From Pseudorhodobacter sp. MZDSW-24AT (lineage in GTDB: Bacteria > Pseudomonadota > Alphaproteobacteria > Rhodobacterales > Rhodobacteraceae): DNA of 64,000 bases. Made by a program: the position numbers and the translations under genes. The notes beneath the pieces were generated by a model. The model did not search any database. It saw only the letters and a program-made list of their open reading frames with translations, and was not told the DNA's origin. This document shows, piece by piece, positions 51,835 to 61,020 of the stretch. Positions within the stretch are counted from its first letter, which is position 1, and each line of letters begins with the position of its first letter. Location: positions 1 through 64,000 of the forward strand of contig NZ_PGOI01000002.1 of NCBI RefSeq assembly GCF_002794355.1, written 5' to 3'.

Positions 51835-52407
51835 ATGTCTCCGATTTCCATCGGCGTGCTGGCCATTGGCATGTCTGTTGACGCGATGATCGCCTCGCTG
51901 GGTCGCGGGGCGGCTGTGCAAAGGCCAAGTTTTCAGATCGCGCTTGGCACGGGTGTTGTGTTTGGCGTGGTGGAAATGATCACGCCGCTGATCGGTTGGC
52001 TGCTGGGGGTGGTGGCCAGCCAATATGTGCAGGCTTTTGACCATTGGATTGCCTTTGGCCTGCTGGGGGCGGTGGGGGCGCATATGGCTTGGGCCGCGCT
52101 GAGCCGATCGCCCGAAGCCCCCGTTTCGGCGGGCTCTGCCTCGCTGGTGGCTTTGGTTGTGACCGCGGTCGGCACTTCGCTGGATGCGATGGCGGTTGGG
52201 GTGTCGCTGGCGTTTCTGGATGTCAACATACTGGTGGTGGCGGTGGCGATTGGGCTCGCGACCATGGTGATGTCGACCACCGGTATGGTGATGGGGCGCT
52301 ATCTGGGGCGGCGCTTTGGCCGCTATGCCGAGGCGTTTGGTGGGTTGGCGCTGATCGTGCTGGGAGCTTTGATCCTGCACGAGCATCTGACGGCCCACGC
52401 CGTTTGA
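51835..52407 (+). CDS. mntP: Manganese efflux pump MntP
   Basis: Inner-membrane Mn2+ exporter. The 190-residue protein has six hydrophobic helices and repeated Asp-containing motifs (GMSVDAMIASLGRG near 10-23 and GTSLDAMAVGVSLAF near 112-126) that match the MntP duplicated fold. ATG at 51835 follows AGAAGGA; an upstream in-frame extension reads into the riboswitch and is not coding. Expression is likely controlled by the manganese riboswitch. Confidence 0.93.
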   Translation: MSPISIGVLAIGMSVDAMIASLGRGAAVQRPSFQIALGTGVVFGVVEMITPLIGWLLGVVASQYVQAFDHWIAFGLLGAVGAHMAWAALSRSPEAPVSAGSASLVALVVTAVGTSLDAMAVGVSLAFLDVNILVVAVAIGLATMVMSTTGMVMGRYLGRRFGRYAEAFGGLALIVLGALILHEHLTAHAV

Positions 52408-52423
52408 GCCGCGCCAGAAGAAA

Positions 52424-52455
52424 AGGCCCGCCCCCGGAAAGGGGCGGGCCTGTTC
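52424..52455. terminator. Bidirectional terminator between mntP and tkt
   Basis: AGGCCCGCCCC and GGGGCGGGCCT form an 11-bp stem. On the minus strand it is followed by TTTTC; on the plus strand by GTTCATTTTC. It separates two convergent genes. Confidence 0.8.
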
Positions 52456-52476
52456 ATTTTCGGGATCTGCCTTGTG

Positions 52477-54492
52477 TCAGAGCAAGGCCTTGGCTTTGGC
52501 GGCAGCGGCTTCGGCGGTGATGCCGAATTCGGCATAGAGCCGCTCTGCCGGGGCAGAGGCGCCAAAGCCCTGCATGCCGACGAAATCAGCCTTGTCGCGC
52601 TTGCCGCCTTCGCCAAAGAGCCAAGTGTCCCAGCCAAAGCGCACGCCAGCCTCGATGGCCACGCGCACCGCACCGGGGGGCAGCACCTTGCGGCGATAGG
52701 CGGCGTCTTGCTCGGCGAAGAGTTCTTGGCACGGCATGGAGACGACGCGGGTGCCGATGCCTTCGGCTTCCAGAAGATCACGGGCTTTCAGCGCGATTTC
52801 CACCTCAGACCCGGTGGCCATCAGGATGACCTGACGCTTGCCGGTGGCTTCGGCCAGAACATAGGCGCCTTTCGACACAAGGTTCTGGTTGGTGTGGGTC
52901 TTGCGCACTGCGGGCAGGTTCTGCCGCGACAGGGCCAGAACCGTCGGCGTGGTCTTGGTCGACAGCGCGATTTCCCATGCCTCGGCGGTTTCCACCAGAT
53001 CGGCCGGGCGGATCACATAGGTGTTGGGCGTCGCGCGGCTGATCGCGAGATGCTCGACCGGCTGGTGGGTCGGGCCGTCTTCGCCCAGACCGATGGAATC
53101 ATGCGTCATCACATAAACGACCGGCACGCCCATCAGCGCCGAGAGACGCATGGAGGGGCGGGCGTAATCGGTAAAGCACATGAAGGTGCCGCCATAGGCG
53201 CGCACGCCGCCGTGCAGGGCCAGACCGTTCATCGCGGCGGCCATGCCATGTTCGCGGATGCCGTAATAGACGTAGCGGCCCTTGCGATCCTCGGCCGAGA
53301 AGACGCCCAGATCGGCGGTCTTGGTGTTGTTCGAGCCCGTCAGGTCCGCCGAGCCGCCGATGGTTTCCTGACAGACCGGGTTGACGGCGGCCAGAACCTT
53401 TTCCGAAGCGGCGCGGGTGGCGAGTTTCGGCAGATCTTCCACCGCCTGCTTTTTCACGGCGCGGATGGTGGCGGAAAGTTTGTTGGGGGCGTCGCCTGCG
53501 AAGATGCGGGCAAATTCGGTTTGCTTGGCCAGCGACAGGCTTTCGAGCCGCGATTCCCACGCGGCCCGGTCGACCGCGCCGCGCGCGCCGACGGCTTCCC
53601 ACCAGGATTTCACATCCGCCGGAACCTCGAACGGACCACCGGGCCAGCCATACCCATCCTTGGCGGCTTGCAACTGGGCCTTGTCGGTGAGCGCGCCATG
53701 GCCTTTGGAGGTGCCTTGCGCCGCGTGGCCGATGGCGATGTGGGTTTTGCAGGCGATCATCGCCGGACGCGGGCTGGCCTTGGCGGCGGTGATGGCTCGG
53801 TCAATGTCTTCCGGGTCGTGCCCGTCACAGCTGAACACATCCCAGCCGCTGGCGGTAAAGCGCGCGGCCTGATCGGTGACATCCGAGAGCGACACCTTGC
53901 CGTCGATGGTGATGCCATTGTCATCCCAAAGGACGATGAGGCGCGACAGTTGCAGCTTTCCGGCCAAACCGATGGCTTCTTGGCTGACGCCTTCCATCAG
54001 GCAGCCATCGCCCGCGATCACGTAGGTGTAGTGATCCTGCACCTTGGCACCCCAGCGTGCGCGCAGCGATTCTTCGGCCATGGCGAAGCCGACGGCGTTG
54101 GAGATGCCTTGGCCCAGCGGGCCGGTGGTGGTTTCCGCCGCCGAGACATGGCCATATTCCGGATGACCGGCGGTGATGGCGCCCCACTGGCGGAAGTTCT
54201 TGACCTGATCCAGCGTCATGTCGGCGTAGCCTGTGAGATACATCAGGCTGTAGAGCAGCATGGAGCCATGGCCTGCTGACAGGATGAAGCGATCCCGGTC
54301 GGGCCAGCGCGGGGCGGAGGCGTCGAATTTCAGGTGATTGGCGAACAGCACGGTGGCCACATCGGCCATGCCCATCGGCATACCGGAGTGACCGGAATTG
54401 GCAGCGGCGACGGCGTCCAGCGTCAGGGCACGGATGGCGGTGGCGCGCATCCAATGGTCGGGGTGGCGGTCGCGCAGGGTCTGGATGTCCAA
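52477..54492 (-). CDS. tkt: Transketolase
   Basis: Thiamine-diphosphate enzyme of the pentose phosphate and Calvin cycles, moving two-carbon units between sugars. 671 residues from a TTG start giving [14 protein letters not shown]. Visible: [11 protein letters not shown] near 28, [12 protein letters not shown] near 120, [13 protein letters not shown] near 160 (ThDP-binding GDG), and [14 protein letters not shown] near 405 with catalytic Glu. The TTG at 54492 is chosen because AGGAG sits seven bases before it and this is the common alphaproteobacterial N-terminus; ATG 54507, five codons upstream, contains that AGGAG. Confidence 0.93.
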   Translation of the reverse strand: MDIQTLRDRHPDHWMRATAIRALTLDAVAAANSGHSGMPMGMADVATVLFANHLKFDASAPRWPDRDRFILSAGHGSMLLYSLMYLTGYADMTLDQVKNFRQWGAITAGHPEYGHVSAAETTTGPLGQGISNAVGFAMAEESLRARWGAKVQDHYTYVIAGDGCLMEGVSQEAIGLAGKLQLSRLIVLWDDNGITIDGKVSLSDVTDQAARFTASGWDVFSCDGHDPEDIDRAITAAKASPRPAMIACKTHIAIGHAAQGTSKGHGALTDKAQLQAAKDGYGWPGGPFEVPADVKSWWEAVGARGAVDRAAWESRLESLSLAKQTEFARIFAGDAPNKLSATIRAVKKQAVEDLPKLATRAASEKVLAAVNPVCQETIGGSADLTGSNNTKTADLGVFSAEDRKGRYVYYGIREHGMAAAMNGLALHGGVRAYGGTFMCFTDYARPSMRLSALMGVPVVYVMTHDSIGLGEDGPTHQPVEHLAISRATPNTYVIRPADLVETAEAWEIALSTKTTPTVLALSRQNLPAVRKTHTNQNLVSKGAYVLAEATGKRQVILMATGSEVEIALKARDLLEAEGIGTRVVSMPCQELFAEQDAAYRRKVLPPGAVRVAIEAGVRFGWDTWLFGEGGKRDKADFVGMQGFGASAPAERLYAEFGITAEAAAAKAKALL

Positions 54493-54701
54493 GGCCGGGC
54501 TCCTCATACTTGGATCAATGCGTGTCCCGGGTTCCTTACCACCCCGGCCAGCAAGATCAAGCACAGCGGCCAAGCTGTGGGCGATATGGGGCGTTCTGTG
54601 GGGGTGCTTTGCGCTAAGATCGGCCTTGACCTGTTCTTTCACGATTCGCACTGATAGGAAGAGAGGACAGCACAAACCGGGACAGCCGGGAAAGAGGGGG
54701 C

Positions 54702-55256
54702 ATGGACAACATTGCCGAACTGGAGCGCCGGATCACCGCGGCGCTGATGCGGATTGGAAACGGGGTGGAATCCCTGTCGGTGGCGCCCGCGCCTGCCGAA
54801 CTTGGGGCACCCGTGGCGACCTTGGCCGATGGGGTGGCCGAAGCCGAAATCGCGCGTCTGAACGAAGCCTTGGATGATGAGCGCGGGCGTGTCGCACAAT
54901 TGCACGCGCAGATCCGCGCCATGCGGACGCAGAATGCCGAATTGCGCGGGCCCGAAAGCGCCGCTGCGCCGGGACAGCAGGCCGAGGTCGAGCGGTTGCG
55001 CAAGCTTCTCGACACACAGGGGCTTGAGATGCAGCGCCTGAAGCGCACGGTCGTTGGCCTGTTGGAACAGCTGCGCCTGATGGCGGAAGCACAGGCCGAA
55101 GGTCGGGTGGAGCCGCATCTGATCAACAAGGCGATGCTGACCGAGCTTGAGGCGTTGCGTGCGCTGCGTTCGGCGGAGGCGGTCGAGCTGGACGAGCTGA
55201 TCGCGGCGCTGGACCCTTTGGCGGGCGACAAAAAGGAGGTGGCACGCAATGCCTGA
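54702..55256 (+). CDS. Coiled-coil protein upstream of zapA
   Basis: 184 residues, mostly helical. Hydrophobic heptads and charged repeats such as [20 protein letters not shown] and [19 protein letters not shown] suggest a long coiled coil, about 45-140. No catalytic motif. The end overlaps the zapA start by eight bases. Position next to zapA suggests a division-related or ZapA-associated role, but this is inference. Confidence 0.78.
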   Translation: MDNIAELERRITAALMRIGNGVESLSVAPAPAELGAPVATLADGVAEAEIARLNEALDDERGRVAQLHAQIRAMRTQNAELRGPESAAAPGQQAEVERLRKLLDTQGLEMQRLKRTVVGLLEQLRLMAEAQAEGRVEPHLINKAMLTELEALRALRSAEAVELDELIAALDPLAGDKKEVARNA

Positions 55257-55623
55257 TGTGACAGTCTCGATCGGGGGGCGCGAGTTTCAGGTGGCCTGTC
55301 AGGCCGGGGAAGAGCATTTCCTGCGCGCGGCCGCCGCGATGCTGAACGCCGAGGCCGAGCCGCTGGTGCAGCAAATGGGGCGCCTGCCCGAGGCGCGGAT
55401 GCTGTTGATGTCAGGGCTGATGCTGGCGGACAAGACGGCGGCGCTGGAGGATGAGAACCGCCAGATGAAGGAAAAGATCGCCACATTGCAAGCGCGCGCG
55501 GTGCCGCCGCCCGAAAAGGTGGAAGTGCCGGTGATCCCGCCGCAGGTGTTCGAGACCATGGCCGAGATCGCAGCCCGCGCCGAGGCTTTGGCCGAGCGTA
55601 TCGAAGAGAAGGCGCAAGGATGA
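55249..55623 (+). CDS. zapA: Cell division protein ZapA
   Basis: Stabilises FtsZ filaments at midcell. 124 residues. The N-terminal beta-strand domain (VTVSIGGREFQVACQAGEEH) and helix with AKLNE-like AAMLNAEAEPL are typical. The long C-terminal coiled coil runs about 60-120 (DKTAALEDENRQMKEKI). A strong AAAAGGAGGT site precedes ATG 55249. It overlaps the next gene. Confidence 0.9.
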   Translation: MPDVTVSIGGREFQVACQAGEEHFLRAAAAMLNAEAEPLVQQMGRLPEARMLLMSGLMLADKTAALEDENRQMKEKIATLQARAVPPPEKVEVPVIPPQVFETMAEIAARAEALAERIEEKAQG

Positions 55624-55952
55624 TGCGGCGCGCAGCTGTTTTGGTACTTGGGCTGGTGGCGGGTCAGGCTGCTGCCGAGCCTTTGGTGGTGAACAACGCG
55701 CGCTTGCTCTGCGACCGCGATGTCGAGGTGCCGGTGACCTTTGTCAGCGGTCCGGAAGATTCGGTGGCGGTGCTCCAGATCGATGGGGGGCAGTTCCTCT
55801 TGTATCAGGAACCTGCTGCGTCTGGCGCGCGCTATGCCTGGCCTTCGGGGGGCGCCAGTTATGTGGTCTGGAACAAAGGGGCGGAGACCACCATTTTGTG
55901 GCGCGAAGGCGGTCAGGAGAACGTGATCCTGACCTGCACAGAGCAAGAGTGA
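55620..55952 (+). CDS. MliC-like periplasmic protein (C-type lysozyme inhibitor family)
   Basis: 110 residues with a signal peptide (MMRRAAVLVLGLVAGQAAA). The mature part has the MliC-like pattern: LLCDRDVEVPVTF, then SVAVLQIDGGQFLLYQ and the hallmark SGARYAWPSGGASYVVW near 68-84. Two Cys (LLCDR, ILTCTEQ) likely form a disulfide. MliC proteins inhibit C-type lysozymes. ATG overlaps the zapA stop. Confidence 0.75.
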   Translation: MMRRAAVLVLGLVAGQAAAEPLVVNNARLLCDRDVEVPVTFVSGPEDSVAVLQIDGGQFLLYQEPAASGARYAWPSGGASYVVWNKGAETTILWREGGQENVILTCTEQE

Positions 55953-55980
55953 AAAAGCCCGCATTTCGCGGGCTTTTCAA
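55950..55980. terminator. Rho-independent terminator after the MliC-like gene
   Basis: AAAAGCCCGC and GCGGGCTTTT form a 10-bp stem around ATTTC, with A and T tails usable in both directions. The convergent grxD stop lies about 30 bp beyond. Confidence 0.8.
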
Positions 55981-56010
55981 TGCGTTACGCCGTAGTCTTG
56001 AAGAAACTTC

Positions 56011-56373
56011 TCAAGAAGCGTTGGCTTCGCGGATCTTGTTGGCCGCGTCCTTGTCGAAGGTCACGCCCTTGGCTTCGAACAGCGCGTCCAGTTCCCCCGA
56101 GAGGGTCATTTCGGTGACGATGTCACAGCCGCCGATGAATTCGCCTTTGACGTAAAGCTGCGGGATGGTTGGCCAGTCGGAGAAATCCTTGATGCCTTGG
56201 CGGATTTCGGCATCGGCGAGCACGTTCACATCGGTGAAATCGACACCCATGTAATTGAGCACGCCCGCCACGCGGCTGGAGAAGCCGCATTGTGGCATCA
56301 TCTTGGTGCCCTTCATGAACAGCACCACGTCGTTCTTTTCAACAGTGTCCTTGATCTGGTCTTGAGCGCTCAT
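56011..56373 (-). CDS. grxD: Monothiol glutaredoxin Grx4/GrxD
   Basis: Binds and transfers [2Fe-2S] clusters with glutathione. 120 residues. Active site PQCGFS with Cys29, WPTIPQLYVKGEFIGGCDIV near 74-93 (cis-Pro TIPQ and GG motif). ATG 56373 begins MSAQDQIKDT, the usual start. The bolA-type gene sits immediately upstream on the same strand, matching the widely conserved Grx4-BolA pair. Confidence 0.95.
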   Translation of the reverse strand: MSAQDQIKDTVEKNDVVLFMKGTKMMPQCGFSSRVAGVLNYMGVDFTDVNVLADAEIRQGIKDFSDWPTIPQLYVKGEFIGGCDIVTEMTLSGELDALFEAKGVTFDKDAANKIREANAS

Positions 56374-56389
56374 CTGCCTGTTCCTTTGA

Positions 56390-56626
56390 TTATTCGGGGG
56401 CGCGGGTGGTGAGCGCGAGGGCGTGCAATTCACCCTGTGCCCCATCCATCTTGCCTTTGAGCGCGGCATAGACCGCGCGCTGTTGCTGAACGCGGTTCAT
56501 CCCGCGAAACGACTCGTCCACCACTTCGGCGGCGAAGTGCTGACCATCGTCACCCTGCACCGTGATCTTGGCCTGCGGAAAGCTGGCGCGGATCAGGGCT
56601 TCGATATCGCGGGCGTCGATGGGCAT
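56390..56626 (-). CDS. BolA-family protein
   Basis: 78 residues. Class-II-like KH fold: MPIDARDIEALIRASFPQAK, VVDESFRGMNRVQQQRAVYA and the final helix GELHALALTTRAPE. A His/Cys metal site: the LHALAL His is the conserved one for Grx4 cluster sharing. ATG 56626 follows AGGAGT. Sixteen bp before grxD, so co-transcribed. Partner of Grx4 in Fe-S handling or iron sensing. Confidence 0.9.
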   Translation of the reverse strand: MPIDARDIEALIRASFPQAKITVQGDDGQHFAAEVVDESFRGMNRVQQQRAVYAALKGKMDGAQGELHALALTTRAPE

Positions 56627-56712
56627 AAGGAACTCCTGTCGTGGACGTTTTGCCAAATCTAGGGTGCGGCTGCGTCGGCTGCAAGAAAGCTTTGCGGCTT
56701 TGTGCGCCCGGC

Positions 56713-58875
56713 CTAAAGGCCAAGCGCGGTTTCAAACGCCGTCCGGTAGGTCTGGCTCAGCGTCTCGAGCGGAGAGGTCTCGCCGCCGAGGGTGACGCTG
56801 TCGCCGCCGAAGCGGCCGACCACGGTGACCGGAACCCCGGCGGCATGGCCTGCGCCTTTCAACCCGTGCAGCTGGTGTGGATCAATGGCCACGAGGTAAC
56901 GGGCCTGATCTTCGCCAAAGAGCGCGGCGATGTCGGCGGTCTCGAGGTCGACCCCAAGCCCGGCGGCTTCGGCCATCTCGAAGGCGGCCAGCGCGAGGCC
57001 CCCATCCGACAGGTCGGTGCAGCAGCGCAGCGTCTTGGCTTGGGCGCGGATGAAATCGCCGTGGCGCTTCTCCGCCGCCAGATCAACGGCGGGCGCATCG
57101 CCTGCCTCGACCCCGAAGGCTTCGGCCAGAAGGGCGGATTGGCCCAGATGGCTGCCGGTGGCCCCGATCAGCACCGCCAGATCCCCGGTCTGCGGCGCGC
57201 CGTGGATCAGGTGATCCAATGTGGGCAACAGGCCGACAGCGCCGATGGTGGGGGTGGGCAGGATGCCCGAGCCATCGGTTTCATTGTAAAGCGAGACGTT
57301 GCCCGACACGATGGGCATATCCAGCGCCGCCACGGCCGCGCCGATGCCTTTGATCGCGCCGACCAGCTGGCCCATGATCTCGGGCTTTTCGGGATTGCCA
57401 AAGTTCAGGTTGTCGGTGGTGGCGAGTGGCGTGGCGCCCATCGCGGTGAGGTTGCGATAGGCTTCGGCCACGGCCTGCTTGCCACCCTCGAACGGGTTGG
57501 CCTTGACGTAGCGCGGGGTCACGTCAGAGGTGAAGGCCAGCGCTTTTGTGGTGCCGTGCACCCGGACCACACCGGCGGGCAGGCCGGGGGTGACCATGGT
57601 GTCGGCCCCCACCTGGCTGTCATATTGTTCCCAGACCCACGCCTTATGCGCATAAGACGGTGCCGAGATCAGCGCGCGCAGGGCGTCCAGCGGGGTGATG
57701 GCTGGAACAGCGGCCAAAGGCGCGGGCTTTGGCGTTTCCACCCAAGGCCGGTCGTATTCCGGTGCGGTGGACGACAGTTTCGACAGCGGCAGATCGGCCT
57801 TGATGTCATTGCCATGCAGGATCAGGAAGCGGTCTTCTGGGATGGTTTCCCCCACGATGGCGAAATCGAGGTCCCATTTGACGAAAATCGCGCGGGCCAC
57901 GTCTTCAAGCTCGGGCTTGAGGACCATCAGCATGCGTTCCTGACTTTCGGAGAGCATCATCTCGTAGGCGGTCATGTTGGTTTCGCGCTGCGGCACATCG
58001 GCCAGTTGCAGCTTGATGCCGAGGCCGCCCTTGTCGCCCATTTCCACCGCCGAGCAGGTGAGGCCAGCGGCCCCCATGTCTTGGATCGAGATCACGGCGC
58101 CCGATTGCATCAGCTCGAGGCAGGCTTCCAACAGGCGCTTTTCGGTGAAGGGGTCGCCGACCTGCACGGTGGGGCGCTTTTCCTCGATCGTGTCGTCGAA
58201 TTCGGCCGAGGCCATGGTGGCCCCACCCACGCCATCGCGCCCGGTTTTCGCGCCAAGATAGACCACGGGCATTCCGACGCCAGAGGCGACCGAGTAGAAG
58301 ATCTTGTCTGCATCGGCGAGGCCGGCGGCAAAGGCATTCACAAGACAGTTGCCGTTGTAGGATTTGTGGAAGCGCACTTCGCCGCCCACGGTGGGCACGC
58401 CGAAGGCATTGCCATAGCTGCCCACACCTTCCACCACGCCCTTGACCAGATGCGCGGTTTTCGGGTGCGAGGGCAGGCCAAAGGACAGCGCGTTCATCGC
58501 GGCGATGGGCCTTGCACCCATGGTGAAGACATCGCGCAGGATGCCGCCCACGCCGGTGGCTGCACCTTGGTGCGGTTCGATGTAGCTGGGGTGGTTGTGG
58601 CTTTCCATTTTGAAGATGACAGCCTGACCATCACCGATATCCACCACGCCCGCGTTTTCACCGGGGCCGCAGATCACCTGCGGACCGGTGGTGGGCAGCG
58701 TGCGCAGCCATTTCTTGGAGGATTTGTAGGAACAATGTTCGTTCCACATGGCCGAGAAAATGCCGAGTTCGGTGAAGTTCGGCTCACGTCCGATGATTTC
58801 GAGGATCCGCGCGTATTCATCGGGTTTGATCCCGTGTTTTGCGATCAACTCTGGCGTGATGGCGGGTTCGGTCAT
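56713..58875 (-). CDS. purL: Phosphoribosylformylglycinamidine synthase subunit PurL
   Basis: ATP-dependent amidation of FGAR in purine synthesis. The 720-residue size is the small PurL form that works with separate PurS and PurQ. Visible: [17 protein letters not shown] near 48 and [20 protein letters not shown] near 88. [12 protein letters not shown] carries the nucleotide-contact His. [15 protein letters not shown] lies near 440 and a [19 protein letters not shown] segment near 610. It starts [10 protein letters not shown]. PurQ and PurS are not in the window. Confidence 0.97.
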   Translation of the reverse strand: MTEPAITPELIAKHGIKPDEYARILEIIGREPNFTELGIFSAMWNEHCSYKSSKKWLRTLPTTGPQVICGPGENAGVVDIGDGQAVIFKMESHNHPSYIEPHQGAATGVGGILRDVFTMGARPIAAMNALSFGLPSHPKTAHLVKGVVEGVGSYGNAFGVPTVGGEVRFHKSYNGNCLVNAFAAGLADADKIFYSVASGVGMPVVYLGAKTGRDGVGGATMASAEFDDTIEEKRPTVQVGDPFTEKRLLEACLELMQSGAVISIQDMGAAGLTCSAVEMGDKGGLGIKLQLADVPQRETNMTAYEMMLSESQERMLMVLKPELEDVARAIFVKWDLDFAIVGETIPEDRFLILHGNDIKADLPLSKLSSTAPEYDRPWVETPKPAPLAAVPAITPLDALRALISAPSYAHKAWVWEQYDSQVGADTMVTPGLPAGVVRVHGTTKALAFTSDVTPRYVKANPFEGGKQAVAEAYRNLTAMGATPLATTDNLNFGNPEKPEIMGQLVGAIKGIGAAVAALDMPIVSGNVSLYNETDGSGILPTPTIGAVGLLPTLDHLIHGAPQTGDLAVLIGATGSHLGQSALLAEAFGVEAGDAPAVDLAAEKRHGDFIRAQAKTLRCCTDLSDGGLALAAFEMAEAAGLGVDLETADIAALFGEDQARYLVAIDPHQLHGLKGAGHAAGVPVTVVGRFGGDSVTLGGETSPLETLSQTYRTAFETALGL

Positions 58876-58941
58876 GGCTGGTTTCCCCGATGCGATCCTT
58901 TGTCAGCGCTTTAGGCGAAAGGAGACGCAAGGGAAAGAGGC

Positions 58942-58970
58942 AAAGGCCCCGGCACCAATGTGCCGGGGCC
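58942..58970 (-). terminator. Terminator of the downstream secreted-protein gene
   Basis: GGCCCCGGCAC and GTGCCGGGGCC form an 11-bp stem around CAAT. On the minus strand it is followed by TTTG. It is 10 bp beyond the stop at 58981. Confidence 0.65.
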
Positions 58971-58980
58971 GATGCAGGCG

Positions 58981-59427
58981 TTATTGATTGACGGCCGAGC
59001 CGACATCCGCCTCGATCTGGGTGGTCAGTGCGGCGAGGATCTCTGCCTTAGGCCAGATCAGCACCACTTCACCCGTCGATGCCTGACCGGGGGCCAGCAT
59101 CACTTCGAAGTTGTCGCCCGGAAGGGCGGATTCCTGTGCGAGGTCGACCAGAAGAACGGTGCTGCCATCTTCCTTGGAGGCTGCCGTCGTTACGGTGCCC
59201 AACATCGCGCCATCAGAGGACATGACGGGGTTGCCCACGAAAGCCTCGGAGGCGGCGGTGGCCGATTGACCGGCTTCGGACCCAAGGTTGCTGGTGCCAT
59301 CGGCTTTGGCCGTGATGCCAACCTGCGCCGTGATGTTGGTGGTGTCGCTGGTCACTTGTGCGAGCGACGGAAAGGCGATGAAGGCGCCCAGAGCGGAGGT
59401 CACGAGGAGTTTCTGAAGTTTGGTCAT
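58981..59427 (-). CDS. Secreted protein, PRC-barrel-like
   Basis: 148 residues: signal peptide (MTKLQKLLVTSALGAFIAFP, cleaved near SLAQ), then a Thr/Ser/Ala-rich region and a beta-rich part VGNPVMSSDGAMLGTV and STVLLVDLAQ resembling a PRC-barrel strand pattern. The assignment is tentative. Ribosome site AAGGAATG precedes the ATG at 59427. A stand-alone gene between purL and a long intergenic region. Confidence 0.65.
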   Translation of the reverse strand: MTKLQKLLVTSALGAFIAFPSLAQVTSDTTNITAQVGITAKADGTSNLGSEAGQSATAASEAFVGNPVMSSDGAMLGTVTTAASKEDGSTVLLVDLAQESALPGDNFEVMLAPGQASTGEVVLIWPKAEILAALTTQIEADVGSAVNQ

Positions 59428-59908
59428 GGTGTCATTCCTTGCTTTCGCTTCATTTTCAAAACGCTTCCTTGTCAGAAGCCATGCAGACACAACACGCGGT
59501 GGGCGTTCGGGTTGCATGCCTTGCGCGGGGCGCGGTGCCTTTGGCGGGCATGCGTGAGATTTTGCCGATTTGGGCCAGAAGCGGCGGCAAGTTTTCGCGA
59601 GGCGCGAAAGTGTGACGGAACCACAAAGAGGCAAGGGTTTGAGATGCGAGCGCTTTTTACTCTGCTGCCTAAGCGGTCGCCGCTGCCTTTGTTTGACTAA
59701 AGAGACGGCACTCTGCGTGAAATCAAAAAAAAGGCCGAGCATAAAGCTCGGCCCAAGTCCAACAGGGAGGTATGAAGCAAGCAAGAGCAAAACTCGACTG
59801 CCTGCTTCACGGGTGGATTTAGGGGCGGGTTCGATTCGGGGCAAGGCCGAACATGCTGCTAATGCAGCATGGCCGCTATGCCGTGCGCGCATGGCTTCTG
59901 CCTGAAAC
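59428..59908. other. Intergenic region with possible small RNA
   Basis: No gene recognised in 480 bp. It holds the promoter side of the secreted-protein gene, a strong minus-strand terminator at 59724-59753, a palindrome CATGCTGC-TAAT-GCAGCATG (59851-59870), and on the minus strand a CCTCCC motif about 20 bases before the terminator. A sixteen-codon plus-strand frame at 59772 has the Shine-Dalgarno sequence touching its ATG and is probably not real. Confidence 0.5.
59724..59753 (-). terminator. Strong Rho-independent terminator, minus strand
   Basis: GGCCGAGC and GCTCGGCC pair around ATAAA; on the minus strand eight T residues follow. It is 150 bp beyond the LysR stop, unusually far for that gene's own terminator. 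Confidence 0.85.
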
Positions 59909-60805
59909 TCAGTCGACCTGTTGCCGCTTGCGATAGGCGAAAATCTCTTCCGTCACAAATTCCCGGAAAGCGGCGACGCGTTTTGAATGGCGCAGTTCTT
60001 CGGGGTAGGCGAGGAAGACCGGCACTTCGGCGCTTTCGGTTTCGGGTAGGACGCGCACGAGATGTGGGAAGTCCTCGGTGATGTAATCGGGCAAAACCCC
60101 GATCCCGAGATGGTTCAGCACGGCCTGCAACACGCCAAAATAGTTGTTCACGGTCAGCGTGGAGGGAATGTCATGCGCCATCAACTCTTGCACGAGCGAG
60201 GCCCCGGCGGCCACCTGCGGCACGCCGGCATGTTGGGCGATCAGCCGATGCTGGGTGAAATCATCCATTGTGGCAGGCGTCCCATGCTCGGCCAGATATT
60301 CCGGGGATGCATAGAGCCGCATCTTGATGTTCATCAGCCGCTTGCGGATGAGATCGGCCTGTGAGGGTTCTTTCATGCGGATGGCGACATCGGCTTCGCG
60401 CATCGGCAGATCCAGCACACGCTCTTCGAGCATGAGGTCGATCTTGAGGCTGGGGTATTTCTTGTAAAGATTGGCCAGACGTGGTGCGAGCCAAAGCGTG
60501 CCAAAGCCGGTGGTGGTGGTGACGCGCAATTCACCGAACACCTCATCCTCGGAATCGCGGATGCGCGCGGCGGTGGCTTCCAGCCGTTTGACCATGGCTT
60601 GGGTCGCGTCAAACAGCAGCTCACCTTGCTCGGTCAAGATAAGGCCCCGGGCATGACGGTGAAAAAGCGTGACCGACAGGCTTTCCTCCAGCGCGCGGAT
60701 CTGGCGGCTGACGGCGGATTGCGACAGATGCAGGACATCACCGGCATGCGTGAGGCTGCCCTTATCGGCCACCGCATGGAAGATGCGCAGTTTGTCCCAA
60801 TCCAT
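59909..60805 (-). CDS. LysR-family transcriptional regulator
   Basis: 298 residues. N-terminal winged helix: MDWDKLRIFHAVADKGSLTH, then HLSQSAVSRQIRALEESLSV near 25-44 and RLFHR-type TLFHRHARGLILTEQGE. The C-terminal effector domain begins near 90 (LRVTTTTGFGTLWLAPRL). The effector is unknown. Divergent from the acyltransferase gene, with a palindrome in the intergenic region suited to a LysR operator. Confidence 0.93.
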   Translation of the reverse strand: MDWDKLRIFHAVADKGSLTHAGDVLHLSQSAVSRQIRALEESLSVTLFHRHARGLILTEQGELLFDATQAMVKRLEATAARIRDSEDEVFGELRVTTTTGFGTLWLAPRLANLYKKYPSLKIDLMLEERVLDLPMREADVAIRMKEPSQADLIRKRLMNIKMRLYASPEYLAEHGTPATMDDFTQHRLIAQHAGVPQVAAGASLVQELMAHDIPSTLTVNNYFGVLQAVLNHLGIGVLPDYITEDFPHLVRVLPETESAEVPVFLAYPEELRHSKRVAAFREFVTEEIFAYRKRQQVD

Positions 60806-60862
60806 CCCTTAACCCTTCAGCACAGGCCGACACTATCACGGCCCGCCTCATGTGGGGAGAAT

Positions 60863-60895
60863 CATTCACATGTAAATGCCTCTGGCCCGTATAAT
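60863..60895 (+). promoter_or_regulatory. Possible LysR operator and promoter for the acyltransferase gene
   Basis: CATTCACATGTAAATG (60863-60878) is a near palindrome (two mismatches) containing ACATGT. It is followed by a perfect TATAAT at 60890-60895. It lies between divergent lysR-type and acyltransferase genes. Confidence 0.45.
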
Positions 60896-61020
60896 CTGTG
60901 ACAAGCGTGGCCTTTTCGCCCGGTCGGCGGAATGGCGCATGCCTGTCATCGGGCTGTTACCGATCGGCGCGACATGCTGAGGGCGACGGACACCCCTTCC
61001 GGGGCATCATCGGAGGCGCC

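Noticed and set aside
56641-58914. A 757-codon plus-strand frame opposite purL
   Set aside because: It is an antisense shadow of purL; the minus strand encodes all the PurL motifs.
59772-59822. A 16-codon frame with GGAGGT upstream
   Set aside because: The Shine-Dalgarno sequence abuts the ATG with no spacing, and the frame overlaps the possible small RNA.
59821-59850. tRNA T-arm-like GGTTCGATTC
   Set aside because: Flanking bases do not form the T-stem and no acceptor or anticodon arm is visible.
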